A stretch of DNA of 34,813 nt from Gammaproteobacteria bacterium (GCA_026196045.1 JAPHRJ010000061.1:1-34813), one strand, 5' to 3'; positions 1-8,999 are shown, counted from the first letter of the stretch. Notes: generated from the sequence alone by a model not told the origin. Program-made: numbers and translations.

Positions 1-367
1 CGGAATCGGCATGCTGATTTCCACCCTGGCTCGCTCGGCGGATGTCGCCCAGGGTGCTGCCTTTGTTATCTGGCTTACCCTGATCCTGTTTCTGGATTTG
101 ATCCTGTTAGGTGTCATGATTCGTGAATCCCTGCCACCAGAAACAGCCGTGGCCCTGGCCCTGTCCAATCCACTTCAGGTATTCCGTACCGCCGCCATGT
201 TGCTATTTGATTCTCAACTGGTGCTTCTGGGGCCGACCGCCTATGTCATCCTCGATAACTTTGGTGAAACCGGCTACCTGGCCTGGGCTCTGTTCTATCC
301 CATTTTTATTGGTAGCCTCTGTGGCGCAATTGGCTATCTTTTATTCCGCCGTAGTGATCTACCCTGA
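1..367 (+). CDS. nosY: NosY-like ABC-2 permease, C-terminal part (5' end outside window)
   Basis: The reading frame is open to the left edge from base 2, so only the last ~120 residues are seen. The fragment is very hydrophobic, with at least three membrane segments. It carries the GIGMLISTLARS stretch followed by a long helix and an NPLQVFRTAAML motif, which I recognise from the ABC-2 permease NosY of the nosDFY copper-site maturation system of nitrous oxide reductase. In that system NosY works with the ATPase NosF and the periplasmic NosD to assemble the Cu-S centre of NosZ. The neighbourhood (nir and nor genes downstream) supports this. The stop codon at 365-367 lies 2 nt before the GTG of the next gene, so the two are probably co-transcribed. 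Another ABC-2 permease cannot be excluded from the C-terminus alone. Confidence 0.72.
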   Translation, partial: GIGMLISTLARSADVAQGAAFVIWLTLILFLDLILLGVMIRESLPPETAVALALSNPLQVFRTAAMLLFDSQLVLLGPTAYVILDNFGETGYLAWALFYPIFIGSLCGAIGYLLFRRSDLP

Positions 368-369
368 AC

Positions 370-1095
370 GTGGGAAGTGAACTCGACAATAGTTTTGGCT
401 TCCAGCAAGTTGAGTCGGCAGAACGTCAGCAACGCATCCGCCATGTTTTTGAAGTCGTCGCCAAACGTTATGACCTCATGAATGACTTCATGAGCTTTGG
501 CATCCACCGTTTATGGAAAAAAAGACTGGTTAATCTGGTGCCCTCAGAAGCCGGGCAGTGCATTGTCGATCTGGCGGGTGGCACCGGTGATATTGCTCGC
601 GCCCTGGCAAAGAAAAACCAGCAACCGATTATTATTGATCCCAGTTTACCTATGATGCAGGTTGGGCAGTCACGAGGACAGAACACAATACCCTGCCTGG
701 CGGGCTGTGGTGAGGCTATCCCTCTGGCAGATAACTCAGTCAATACCCTGACTATTGCCTTTGGTATTCGCAATATGACCCACATAGATAAAGCTCTGAG
801 TGAGATCTATCGCGTTCTTAAACCCGGCGGCCGTTGTCTATGCCTTGAATTTTCCAGGCCCTGGGCCCTGATACGCCCATTCTATAACCTGTATTCCTTT
901 CTGGTCATTCCCCGACTTGGGGCTATGGTGGCTCGTGAACCGGCTGCCTATAACTATTTAATTGAGTCCATACGCCGCTTCCCGGATCAGGAAGAAATGA
1001 AGCAGCTTATGCTAAAAGCTGGCTTTGAACAGGTCAGTTATAAAAACCTCTCTTTTGGTATTGCCTGCTTGCATATTGCACACAAAAGCGCTTAA
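370..1095 (+). CDS. ubiE: Demethylmenaquinone/ubiquinone C-methyltransferase (MenG/UbiE)
   Basis: SAM-dependent methyltransferase of 241 residues, close to the ~250 of E. coli UbiE. It methylates the quinone ring in the last step of menaquinone synthesis and usually also a ubiquinone intermediate. Visible family motifs are VFEVVAKRYDLMNDFMSFGIHRLWK near residues 27-51, the glycine-rich SAM loop VDLAGGTGDIA (~66-76), AFGIRNM (~130) and LKPGGRCLCLEFSRP (~150-164). The start is GTG at 370, 2 nt after the upstream permease stop and without a clear ribosome binding site, which suggests translational coupling. The menaquinone cluster begins 1.5 kb downstream, so the menaquinone role (MenG) is favoured here. 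Whether ubiquinone is also made cannot be told from this window. Confidence 0.93.
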   Translation: MGSELDNSFGFQQVESAERQQRIRHVFEVVAKRYDLMNDFMSFGIHRLWKKRLVNLVPSEAGQCIVDLAGGTGDIARALAKKNQQPIIIDPSLPMMQVGQSRGQNTIPCLAGCGEAIPLADNSVNTLTIAFGIRNMTHIDKALSEIYRVLKPGGRCLCLEFSRPWALIRPFYNLYSFLVIPRLGAMVAREPAAYNYLIESIRRFPDQEEMKQLMLKAGFEQVSYKNLSFGIACLHIAHKSA

Positions 1096-1350
1096 ACCAG
1101 CCTTTCCAGTTTCATCATAATTTCTACTATAAATGGCTTGCTGAGGATGAATGCTATTCCTTGCGGATTGCGCCGATATTACTCGTTCACATAAAAGAGA
1201 CACATAATAATCATAAAAGCGTGCCTTTTGTTCCAGATTAAAGCTCTTCAACAAATAACCGATAATTACACTATATATTTAAACAACGGCACGCCACAGA
1301 ATAACTATTTGCAAATAAAATGTGACCTCTAAGTTGCTGGAGCAATCAAG

Positions 1351-2265
1351 TTGTACAACTTCGCCAATACAAGCCATGAATATCGTAGTATTGCCACCGT
1401 GCTCGATAGTCTTGATGCGATGGTCTATGTTGCCGACATGGAAACCCACGAACTCATTTTCTGTAACCAGTATGGGCGCGCCATATGGGGAAGCCCGGAC
1501 GGACGCCCCTGCTGGTCATTCCTGCAGGCCGGACAAACAAAACCCTGTGAGTTTTGTACTAATGACAAGCTCATTGATGACCATGGACAGCCCACTGGAG
1601 TCTATGTCTGGGAGTTTCAAAATACTGTCAACAAACACTGGTACCAATGCCGCGATCAGGCCATCCGTTGGACTGATGGACGCCTGGTGCGTATAGAAAT
1701 TGCGACTGACATTACAGAACGCAAACTAATTGAAGAAAAACTCAAAGCCGCCAAGGAAAAAGCGGAAGCCCTGGCCCGCACCGATGAGCTTACCGGCCTT
1801 AGTAACCGCCGCGCTTTTTTTGAAATGGCTGAACGCGCCTTTAAACAGGCCAAACGTTTCCAAACCCCTTTATCCGTAGTCATGATTGATATTGATAATT
1901 TTAAACACATTAATGATAACCATGGCCATGCCGGTGGGGATAAAGTTCTACAGGTCTTTGCTAAATTGTTGAAAAATTCCATTCGAGATATTGATGTCCT
2001 TGGACGTATCGGTGGTGAAGAATTTGCCCTTGTCCTGCCTGAAACAATATTATCTGGTGCCGCTGAACTGGCTGAACGCCTCTGTCACGATACTGCGATG
2101 CTGACAATTAAAAAAGGTAACAAAGATATTCGGTTTACCTCGAGCATTGGCATTGTTGATTGCCGGGATGAGGATGAAACCTTAGATAACTTATTACTCA
2201 ATGCCGATCATGCGCTCTACGCCGCCAAAGCCAATGGGCGTAATCGTGTTGAGAGATATGGCTAA
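1351..2265 (+). CDS. PAS-GGDEF diguanylate cyclase, cytoplasmic
   Basis: A 304-residue soluble protein. An N-terminal PAS domain (~residues 10-128) is followed by a short helical linker and a GGDEF domain (~145-304) that should make cyclic-di-GMP. The GGEEF active-site motif is intact. An RDID product-inhibition site (RxxD) sits five residues ahead of it. The PAS domain carries a cysteine cluster (FCNQYGR, PCW, then KPCEFCTND) found in a subset of PAS domains; it could be structural or redox/metal sensing. Start: the frame is closed by TAA at 1330-1332 and has no ATG near the PAS start. TTG at 1351 has a good Shine-Dalgarno (TGGAG, 1338-1342) at about 8 nt, so TTG is chosen. The stop codon forms the first bases of an inverted repeat (2263-2432). 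No membrane segment or signal peptide is seen. Confidence 0.88.
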   Translation: MYNFANTSHEYRSIATVLDSLDAMVYVADMETHELIFCNQYGRAIWGSPDGRPCWSFLQAGQTKPCEFCTNDKLIDDHGQPTGVYVWEFQNTVNKHWYQCRDQAIRWTDGRLVRIEIATDITERKLIEEKLKAAKEKAEALARTDELTGLSNRRAFFEMAERAFKQAKRFQTPLSVVMIDIDNFKHINDNHGHAGGDKVLQVFAKLLKNSIRDIDVLGRIGGEEFALVLPETILSGAAELAERLCHDTAMLTIKKGNKDIRFTSSIGIVDCRDEDETLDNLLLNADHALYAAKANGRNRVERYG

Positions 2266-2432
2266 ATAGCTGTTCCAAATACCAGATAACTTCAGCTATT
2301 ACCGTTCGTCCTGAGCTTGTCGAAGGACAGGCCAATTAAGTGCTATTCATAGTATTTCCACGCTCATGGTTCGACAGGCTCACCACGAACGTGGAAATTC
2401 ATAAGTGTACTGGTATTTGGAACAGCTATTTA
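2263..2432. repeat. MITE/REP-like nested palindromic element
   Basis: A 23-bp perfect inverted repeat (2263-2285 and 2410-2432) encloses ~124 bp that hold two further hairpins. One is GTCCT/AGGAC around a GAGCTTGTCGA core (2308-2328). The other is a GTTCG/CGAAC pair around ACAGGCTCACCA, flanked by ATTTCCACG (2354-2362) and CGTGGAAAT (2390-2398). The two internal hairpins are imperfect inverted copies of each other. The GTTCGT..TGAGC.TGTCGAA core resembles a palindrome I recall as common in gammaproteobacterial intergenic regions. No coding capacity is evident. The left arm includes the stop codon of the upstream GGDEF gene, so the element may also end its transcript. Confidence 0.8.
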
Positions 2433-2598
2433 AAGATTTTTTCCTGTCGATCTCTGTTTCCAGTCTGTTTAGTACTTTTCATTACACTCGAAACAGTATT
2501 TTATATACTACACTTCAGACAATTTGAACGTGCAAAACTGATATACTTTATACTTTACAAACAGATCAAAAATATAAATGAGCTAAATTTACCAGGGT
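2433..2598. other. AT-rich leader before menE
   Basis: With the repeat on its left, this forms a gene-free stretch of 333 bases. It is AT-rich. I see no FNR-type box, RNA gene or credible coding frame. The menE promoter probably lies here, but no clear -35/-10 pair stands out. Confidence 0.4.
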
Positions 2599-4053
2599 AT
2601 GTCTGAAACTGAATCTCATCCACTCAAACACTGGCTTGACAGCATCGCTGACACTTCGCCCAATGCCCCTGCTATTTATATAGAAAATGAGGAGATTGAT
2701 TACCTCTCTCTCAAGAACCAGGTCGATGCCCTGGTCACGACACTCACGCAAGCCGGAATAAAAAGTGGAAATCATCTTGCACTGATAACTGATTCAGCCC
2801 GAATCATTGCGTTAATAGCCTACGCAGCCCCACATATGGGAATTACCTTTTTACCCCTTGATCCCAGGATGCCAACTAGCTGGCTAAATACCGTTTTATC
2901 ACAGGCCAACATTGACCACGTGCTATGTGATAATGACATCAGCAATCAATGGGAATCTAATGTTAACGTAATTACCATCGGACAGTTACTGTTACAGCAA
3001 TTTTCACTTGTGGCCATGAATGCCGAACCAGCCACATCTATTTATACACCATTAATGCTGGCAACCAGTGGTTCAACTGATATCCCTAAAGTCGTGTTAT
3101 TAAGCCCGGAAAATATCAGTGCTTCAGTACAGACCACGAATGCTCATTTGAATCTGCAGGCCAATGATATATGGCTCAATTGTTTGCCCCTGTTTCATAT
3201 TGCAGGACTTATGATCCTGTATCGTAGTATCGCCTGTGGTGCCACGGTAATTTTGCATGAAAAGTTCTCTGTTGAAAAAATATTGGCCGACATGCATGAA
3301 CATGCCATTACTCATATATCCTTAGTACCGACCATGCTCAGCAAATTACTGGATCAAGCTGTTGACTCTCCCCTACCAGGAGCTTTAAAGGCTGTCCTGA
3401 TAGGCGGAGCTCCTCTCGATCCCGAACTGGCACAGCGAGCCATTCAAAAAGGTTGGCCTCTGTATATGACCTATGGCATGACCGAAACCACATCACAAAT
3501 TGCCAGCACTCCATTGAACTTATCGGATCTGGACACAAACAACCCCATCCCAATTAAACTGTATGAAAATATTGAAGTCCAGATCCGAGATGAACAGGGC
3601 CAGGCTGGAGCAGATATTGGGCACATAGCCTTACGTGGACCACAGGTTATGGTGGGCTATGCCAAAGCAGAAGGCCTGGGACTGGATAGTGAAGGCTGGT
3701 TACTCACCAACGATATAGGTACGGTTGATATAGATAGAAACCTGACTGTCCTTGGCCGAGCTGATGATGTCATCATTAGTGGCGGTGAAAAAATACTTCC
3801 CGCCCAGGTAGAGGCCATAATGATGTCCTGCCCGGGTGTTGATGAAATTGTTATTGCAGGCCAGAGCGATAAGGTCTGGGGTAATATTATCATGGCAATA
3901 TATAGCGGTACGTTTTCTGAATCGCAGCTTGAACAGTGGTCTGAACAGGAACTTAAAAACAGCTGGAAACCACGAGTATTTAAACGAATGGAAAAATTGC
4001 CTCGACTAACAAATGGCAAGCTAGATCGAAAAGTACTGAAAACGACTCAATAG
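2599..4053 (+). CDS. menE: o-Succinylbenzoate-CoA ligase (MenE)
   Basis: Acyl-CoA synthetase of the ANL superfamily, 484 residues. It adenylates o-succinylbenzoate and makes OSB-CoA, the substrate of MenB. Visible motifs are the P-loop TSGSTDIPK (~152-160), YGMTETTSQIA (~291-301), LTNDIG (~371-376), the hinge GRADDVIISGGEKI (~387-400) and the C-terminal catalytic lysine in LTNGKLDRKVL (~471-481). The P-loop has aspartate where TSGTTGxPK enzymes have glycine. The assignment to MenE rather than another ligase rests on the menaquinone cluster that follows. It is the only men synthesis gene of the block on the + strand; its last 7 bases overlap the convergent thioesterase gene. The ATG at 2599 has only a weak ribosome binding site (CAGGG). 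Confidence 0.92.
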   Translation: MSETESHPLKHWLDSIADTSPNAPAIYIENEEIDYLSLKNQVDALVTTLTQAGIKSGNHLALITDSARIIALIAYAAPHMGITFLPLDPRMPTSWLNTVLSQANIDHVLCDNDISNQWESNVNVITIGQLLLQQFSLVAMNAEPATSIYTPLMLATSGSTDIPKVVLLSPENISASVQTTNAHLNLQANDIWLNCLPLFHIAGLMILYRSIACGATVILHEKFSVEKILADMHEHAITHISLVPTMLSKLLDQAVDSPLPGALKAVLIGGAPLDPELAQRAIQKGWPLYMTYGMTETTSQIASTPLNLSDLDTNNPIPIKLYENIEVQIRDEQGQAGADIGHIALRGPQVMVGYAKAEGLGLDSEGWLLTNDIGTVDIDRNLTVLGRADDVIISGGEKILPAQVEAIMMSCPGVDEIVIAGQSDKVWGNIIMAIYSGTFSESQLEQWSEQELKNSWKPRVFKRMEKLPRLTNGKLDRKVLKTTQ

Positions 4054-4457
4054 TATTGCAATAAACTCTGGCGTAAATTGTCAGGCATCACCATTGACTG
4101 TTGATTCGCTGGATCTACCGTCACATGCACAGTTTGAATTTCAGCACACACCTTCCCATTTTCGTTGATACACTGATAATCCAGCGTAAAACTGTGTTCA
4201 CTGATACTCTTAACACTCAGGTTGATTTCTATTTTCTGAGCATGAGTTAATGGGAGCTTATAATCTGCTTCTGCATGTACCAGAGGAAGCATCGCTTTTC
4301 CCTCTTTTATATATTGATTTAGTGGATGCTCGATCGAACTCATGAATGCTTCATAGGTTTCATGGGCATATCGAAACAGGTGTGCAAAAAAAACCACGCC
4401 AGCGGCATCAATGTCCTGCAATGGAATCACCATCTCTCTTGAAAATTTCTGAGTCAT
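4047..4457 (-). CDS. Hotdog-fold thioesterase, probable DHNA-CoA hydrolase
   Basis: A 136-residue hotdog-fold protein of the 4-hydroxybenzoyl-CoA thioesterase (4HBT/YbgC) type. The catalytic-loop signature is near residues 17-35: DIDAAGVVFFAHLFRYAHE, with the acidic residue expected at the active site. As last gene of the menF-D-B-A-C run, with its start overlapping the menC stop by 4 nt (ATGA), it most likely hydrolyses 1,4-dihydroxy-2-naphthoyl-CoA to free DHNA for MenA. That step is known from cyanobacterial and plant hotdog enzymes of this kind. The function is inferred from context and fold; the fold call itself is firm. Its 3' end overlaps menE, which runs the other way. Confidence 0.82.
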   Translation of the reverse strand: MTQKFSREMVIPLQDIDAAGVVFFAHLFRYAHETYEAFMSSIEHPLNQYIKEGKAMLPLVHAEADYKLPLTHAQKIEINLSVKSISEHSFTLDYQCINENGKVCAEIQTVHVTVDPANQQSMVMPDNLRQSLLQYY

Positions 4458-5545
4458 CGTTCTACCTTATCAAATGGTTCAAAACCCAGCCCAGGCGTTT
4501 CATCAAGTTGAATGTATCCTGACTTGATAATTGGTGCCAGCCCCAGATCATGACTTAACCAGTCTGAAGTTGCCAGCCCATGTGCAACGTTTTGCCCCTG
4601 TCTCCCTAACGCGGCGGCTAATTGTGTCGCCGCCCATGTTCCGGCTGCACTATCGACCGTAGTTGTAATCACTACATCCATATTAGCGGCATAAGCCTGT
4701 CTGGCCAGCTTGAGCGAATTAACAAGTCCTCCCTCACGCATTGGCTTGATCACGATTCGTTCTACACGTGTCTGCTCAATTAATGTTTCTGGCTCAAACA
4801 TGGACATGGATTCATCGATGGCCAGTGGAAATGAGCACTGCTTCTGTAACTGCTCTAACTGTTGTGGATCGGGTTGCTGCAAGGGTTCTTCCAGTGATTC
4901 AATCGGCAAACCTCTGCAGGCAGCTATAAACTTACTGGCCTCTGAAAATGTCCACGCCTGATTCGCATCCAGCCGAAGTTGAACACCTGGTTCTAATTCT
5001 GAACTTATTTTTTTTAACGCGGCCATTTCTTTTTCAGGCGTATCGATACCCAGCTTAAATTTTATTATTGAAGCAGTCTGCTTTGCTAAAATCTCAGGTG
5101 AGACTTCCAGTACACTTCCAGGATTACTATTGACCTGTATTGTATTCATTAGCCCAGGTTTTATTTTCTCAGAACCTGGAATCTGTTCATTCAGGTAACG
5201 ATAAAGTGGCAGGCCTGAATTTTTTGATAACACATCAAGCAATGCGGTTTCTAGTCCACAACGAGTAGCCGGACAATCTGATATCAATGCCAGTGACTCA
5301 AATACCGTATCTACACGGTTTCCCGATTCAGCTTTAATCTTTTCATGCAGACATATCTGGGCCTGTTCTTTTGTTTCAGTTCCAGCTTCCGGCATAGGTG
5401 CGCAATCGCCATAACCTCGCAGTCCAGTATCAGAACTAATAACAATGAGCCAGCCTTTTCGGGATTTAAAACTACCCTGTGTACTTCTCCATACTTTAGA
5501 TAATGGCAATGAATAAGGAATGGCTTTTATTGATTGAATATTCAT
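4454..5545 (-). CDS. menC: o-Succinylbenzoate synthase (MenC)
   Basis: Enolase-superfamily enzyme of 363 residues that dehydrates SHCHC to o-succinylbenzoate. The expected catalytic set is present: the KxK motif in IKFKLG (~161-166), metal ligands in RLDANQAW (~192-199), ESLEEPL (~216-222) and LAIDESM (~241-247), and the second catalytic lysine in RIVIKPM (~263-269). The N-terminal capping domain includes GYGDCAPMPEAGTET. The gene overlaps its upstream neighbour menA (5542-5545) and its downstream thioesterase (4454-4457) by 4 nt each, typical of translational coupling. Sister enolase families (dipeptide epimerase, N-acylamino acid racemase) share these motifs, but the operon makes MenC the clear choice. 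Confidence 0.93.
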   Translation of the reverse strand: MNIQSIKAIPYSLPLSKVWRSTQGSFKSRKGWLIVISSDTGLRGYGDCAPMPEAGTETKEQAQICLHEKIKAESGNRVDTVFESLALISDCPATRCGLETALLDVLSKNSGLPLYRYLNEQIPGSEKIKPGLMNTIQVNSNPGSVLEVSPEILAKQTASIIKFKLGIDTPEKEMAALKKISSELEPGVQLRLDANQAWTFSEASKFIAACRGLPIESLEEPLQQPDPQQLEQLQKQCSFPLAIDESMSMFEPETLIEQTRVERIVIKPMREGGLVNSLKLARQAYAANMDVVITTTVDSAAGTWAATQLAAALGRQGQNVAHGLATSDWLSHDLGLAPIIKSGYIQLDETPGLGFEPFDKVER

Positions 5546-6396
5546 TTCAATAAAAGTAGCGATGTAATCAGTAACATCCCGTATACGATCTGATATTGGG
5601 CTGTTAGTGCTAACAGGCGATTTAACCCGGCATCAATCGGAGATGACCAGATTAAATACATCAACCATAGCAACATTGGTAATGACAACCAGGTCAGCCA
5701 GTAACTCGAAGTAATCAATAAGGGCAAGAACAAAAATAGAAAATAAACATACCGAGCCGGGGATTGGCCAATAAGGATCACGAGTGTTTTTCGCCCTGCC
5801 TGCTTATCACTATTATAATCACGATAATTATTAACTAATAAAGCCGCCGCCGCAGGCAAACCAATGGCGATACCCAGGAGGATCGAATCAGTTGTGACAG
5901 ATAACGTTTGTAAATAAAAACTACCACTAACTGCAATCACACCAAAAAACAGAACCACAAATAATTCACCTAATGGTGTGTTGGCAACAGGAACAGGGCC
6001 GCCGGTATAAGCATAACCTGCAGTCAGTGCTAATAGCCCTAATAGCATGATGAGCCATCCACCAACCCAGACCAGATACACACCACATAAAAATGCCAGT
6101 GCAAAACTTAATATTGCCGCACGCTTAACCTGTTGGCTTGATAACCAGCCCTGAGCCACCGCGCGTTCAGGTCCAAGCCGATCCGGGGTATCAACGCCGT
6201 GTTCATAATCAGCGGCATCGTTATGAAGGTTGGTACCGATCTGAATCATTACCGCAGCCAGCAGCGCGACCAGCATCGGCATTAACGAAAGGCTGCCCTG
6301 TTGGCTTAAGGCCAGAGCACTGCCGGATAGTACGGGCACAAATGCCATACTTAAGGTTTTAGGTCGTACTGCAAGGAACCAGGGTTTAATCGGCAT
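5542..6396 (-). CDS. menA: 1,4-Dihydroxy-2-naphthoate polyprenyltransferase (MenA)
   Basis: Integral membrane prenyltransferase of the UbiA superfamily, 284 residues with about eight to nine hydrophobic helices. It attaches the polyprenyl tail to DHNA, giving demethylmenaquinone. The first Asp-rich motif is NLHNDAADYEHGVDTPDR (~56-73), binding the Mg-diphosphate. The second is NNYRDYNSDKQAGRKT (~188-203). The N-terminal VRPKTLSMAFVPV is characteristic of MenA. It begins 14 nt after the menB stop and its stop overlaps the menC start. The product would be methylated by the MenG/UbiE encoded at 370-1095. Confidence 0.95.
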   Translation of the reverse strand: MPIKPWFLAVRPKTLSMAFVPVLSGSALALSQQGSLSLMPMLVALLAAVMIQIGTNLHNDAADYEHGVDTPDRLGPERAVAQGWLSSQQVKRAAILSFALAFLCGVYLVWVGGWLIMLLGLLALTAGYAYTGGPVPVANTPLGELFVVLFFGVIAVSGSFYLQTLSVTTDSILLGIAIGLPAAAALLVNNYRDYNSDKQAGRKTLVILIGQSPARYVYFLFLFLPLLITSSYWLTWLSLPMLLWLMYLIWSSPIDAGLNRLLALTAQYQIVYGMLLITSLLLLK

Positions 6397-6410
6397 AGCG
6401 AATATTTCGC

Positions 6411-7232
6411 TCAGGGGCGGCGAGGATACTTTCCAAAATCAGGAGATCGTTTATCCAGAAATGCATCGCGGCCTTCCTGACCTTCTTCTGTCATATAAAA
6501 CAGCGCCGTCGTATTACCGGCCAGTTCCTGAATACCGGCGAGCCCATCGGTATCGGCATTAAAGGCCGACTTAAGTACCCGTAAAGCAGTGGGAGATAGT
6601 GCCAGCATTTCTTTACACCATTTAACAGTTTCAGCTTCCAGCTCGACCAGGGGGACAACGGTATTGACCAGGCCCATATCTAATGCCTGCTGTGCATCAT
6701 ATTGTCGACATAAAAACCAGATCTCCTTGGCTTTCTTCATACCAATCGTACGCGCCATCAAGCCAGCACCCAGTCCTGCATCAAAACTCCCCACCCTGGG
6801 ACCCGTTTGACCAAAGCGCGCATTGTCAGCAGCAATCGTTAAATCACAAATCAAGTGCAGCACATGACCACCACCAATTGCATAACCTGCAACCATCGCG
6901 ACCACGGGCTTGGGCAAGGTGCGGATCTGTCGTTGCAAATCCAGTACATTTAAATGTTGAACACCGCCGCTATCTTTGTAGCCGCCCTGTTCACCTCGAA
7001 CCTTCTGATCACCACCGGAACAAAAAGCCAGATCACCCGCTCCGGTTAATATAATGACCCCAATATCTTCTGCCATGTGCGCATGATGAAAAGCCAGACT
7101 GAGTTCTTTTACTGTTTCAGGTCGAAAGGCATTACGTACCTCAGGTCGATTAATGGTGATCCGCGCAATACCCTCGGCATGATGATAAAGTACATCCTGA
7201 AATTTAAACTCTTCGATACTTTGCCATTGCAT
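6411..7232 (-). CDS. menB: 1,4-Dihydroxy-2-naphthoyl-CoA synthase (MenB)
   Basis: Crotonase-superfamily enzyme of 273 residues that closes the second ring, converting OSB-CoA to DHNA-CoA. Typical MenB stretches are [16 protein letters not shown] (~30-45), [16 protein letters not shown] (~70-85), the oxyanion-hole region [14 protein letters not shown] (~118-131), the conserved [14 protein letters not shown] (~140-153) and [13 protein letters not shown] (~167-179). It starts 57 nt after the menD stop. The start ATG has no strong Shine-Dalgarno, but the protein begins [17 protein letters not shown] like other short MenBs, which supports it. Confidence 0.97.
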   Translation of the reverse strand: MQWQSIEEFKFQDVLYHHAEGIARITINRPEVRNAFRPETVKELSLAFHHAHMAEDIGVIILTGAGDLAFCSGGDQKVRGEQGGYKDSGGVQHLNVLDLQRQIRTLPKPVVAMVAGYAIGGGHVLHLICDLTIAADNARFGQTGPRVGSFDAGLGAGLMARTIGMKKAKEIWFLCRQYDAQQALDMGLVNTVVPLVELEAETVKWCKEMLALSPTALRVLKSAFNADTDGLAGIQELAGNTTALFYMTEEGQEGRDAFLDKRSPDFGKYPRRP

Positions 7233-7289
7233 ATCTGTGTTATCCGAAATTTGATTTGTTATCCCACATCAGGGGAAAGATTACTGTCT

Positions 7290-8999
7290 CTAGTTCGTAC
7301 AGGTTTGCCAGTATTTTTTATGCTGTTGCAAGCTCTGTTCTGGATCGATAATAAGTTCGATCATCTGGCAGGATTTTTTACTCAACGCCTGTTCGAATAA
7401 TTCTGGAAACGCATCAACCGTTTCCGCTCGATAAAACTCAATATCATAAAGACTCGCAACTTTGGAAAAATCCAGATTATGGGGTGTCAGCCAGTCCTGT
7501 TCAAACTCAGTCAGTGATGATTGTGGCAAATGATAAAAAATTCCGCCACCGCCATTATTGATAACAATAATGATCAACTCCTGCTCACCTGCAGCCAACA
7601 GGCCATTCATATCATGATAACAGGCCAGATCCCCTATCAGTCCAACAACTTTTCCTTTCTGTCCGGATTTTTTTCTCGCTGCAGCCAGCCCTGCTAATGT
7701 TGATATATTCCCATCAATACCACTGGCCCCTCGGTTGGCAATAATGGATAACGGTTTTGTGTCACAAGCAGAAAAACTGTCCAGCTCACGTACTGCCAGG
7801 GAATTGGATGAAAAGATCAGACTTTCATCAGGCAATTGTTTAATTAAAGACTGAATCAATAATGATTCATCACATGCCTCACTGGCTCGTAGCCTGGTTG
7901 CCTGTTCTTCCTGCGTGAACTTATCCAGCCATTCACTATTAGTATTGATAAACTCATAACTTAACAATTGCTGACAAAATTGTATTACATCACAGGTTAT
8001 CAACTCGGCTAACTGATGATTAGGATCGCGCCATCGCCCGTAGCTATCAACCAATATATGATGGGTATGCTTGCAGGACTGTAAATATTGACCCAGCGCT
8101 TTAGAAACTGGCATGGCTCCAAAACGAAGCATCCACTCAGGTTGTTGAATAGAAAAATCCCTGTTTCGTAAGAACGCATCATAATGAGTCAATACATGTT
8201 CAGTAACATGTTTGCCAAAACGTATTCCTGACAGGGGATCAGCCAGGACAGGAACATTTAACTTATGTGCTAACTGTATAATAGCTTGCGCACGTTCTGG
8301 ATGATGAGAATCTGGTCCTGCGACGATGACACCTTTCCCGGCATCTAAACGTTGCACCAGTTGCTCACATTGTTGTTCTGATAACGTTATTAAAGGATAT
8401 GAATTTACGACAGGTGATAAAGCACTATTATTTTTATATATAAAGTTATCCACTTCCGGTAACAACGGTTCACGAAAAGGAATATTTAGATGAACAGGCC
8501 CAGGTAAAGGGAGTTTACTTTCATTAATAACTCGCTGCCCCAGTTGATTAAGGTATTGTTTCTGTTTATCAGTGCCTTCGGCTAATGGAAGCTGATAAAA
8601 ATGGCGAACCTGATTTCCAAATAAATGCGTTTGATCAATCGTTTGATTGGCTCCACAGGCTAATAATTCTGGCGGCCTGTCTGCACTTAATAGAATTAAT
8701 GGCACCCCACTGTGATTTGCTTCGATGATAGCAGGTAACCAATGTCCAGGTGCGCTACCTGATGTTGATATCACTACCACTGGCTGGTTATTTTCACGCG
8801 CAAGTCCAAGCGCAAAAAAAGCCGCACAACGCTCATCAATTTGCACATAGGTTTGAATGGCTTTATGTCGCTCACAAACCAGGGTTAAGGCTGAGGAACG
8901 TGAACCCGGTGATATAACCGCATGCTTAAGCCCGGCGATCACCAGGCCATCTATTAAATGTTGAGCAAACTGTAAGTTTAGACTTCCCTGATCCTTCAT
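7290..8999 (-). CDS. menD: SEPHCHC synthase (MenD)
   Basis: Thiamine-diphosphate enzyme of 569 residues, full length for the family. It joins 2-oxoglutarate to isochorismate with loss of CO2, giving SEPHCHC. The N-terminal Pyr domain shows ISPGSRSSAL (~24-33) and DERCAAFFALGLAR (~56-69). The C-terminal PP domain shows ANRGASGIDG (~424-433) and the ThDP/Mg motif GDLACYHDMNGLLA (~458-471) followed by INNGGGGIFYHLP. The start ATG overlaps the menF stop (8996-8999). The next enzyme of the classical route, MenH, which eliminates pyruvate to give SHCHC, is not in this operon. Confidence 0.96.
   Translation of the reverse strand: MKDQGSLNLQFAQHLIDGLVIAGLKHAVISPGSRSSALTLVCERHKAIQTYVQIDERCAAFFALGLARENNQPVVVISTSGSAPGHWLPAIIEANHSGVPLILLSADRPPELLACGANQTIDQTHLFGNQVRHFYQLPLAEGTDKQKQYLNQLGQRVINESKLPLPGPVHLNIPFREPLLPEVDNFIYKNNSALSPVVNSYPLITLSEQQCEQLVQRLDAGKGVIVAGPDSHHPERAQAIIQLAHKLNVPVLADPLSGIRFGKHVTEHVLTHYDAFLRNRDFSIQQPEWMLRFGAMPVSKALGQYLQSCKHTHHILVDSYGRWRDPNHQLAELITCDVIQFCQQLLSYEFINTNSEWLDKFTQEEQATRLRASEACDESLLIQSLIKQLPDESLIFSSNSLAVRELDSFSACDTKPLSIIANRGASGIDGNISTLAGLAAARKKSGQKGKVVGLIGDLACYHDMNGLLAAGEQELIIIVINNGGGGIFYHLPQSSLTEFEQDWLTPHNLDFSKVASLYDIEFYRAETVDAFPELFEQALSKKSCQMIELIIDPEQSLQQHKKYWQTCTN

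Noticed and set aside
1096-1350. Search for a regulatory RNA or FNR box between the methyltransferase and PAS-GGDEF genes
   Set aside because: Only an AT-rich spacer with no strong hairpin or box was found.
2340-2606. An 88-residue frame running out of the palindromic element toward menE
   Set aside because: Its first third is made of repeat DNA, it has no ribosome binding site and it overlaps the menE start; it is probably chance coding.
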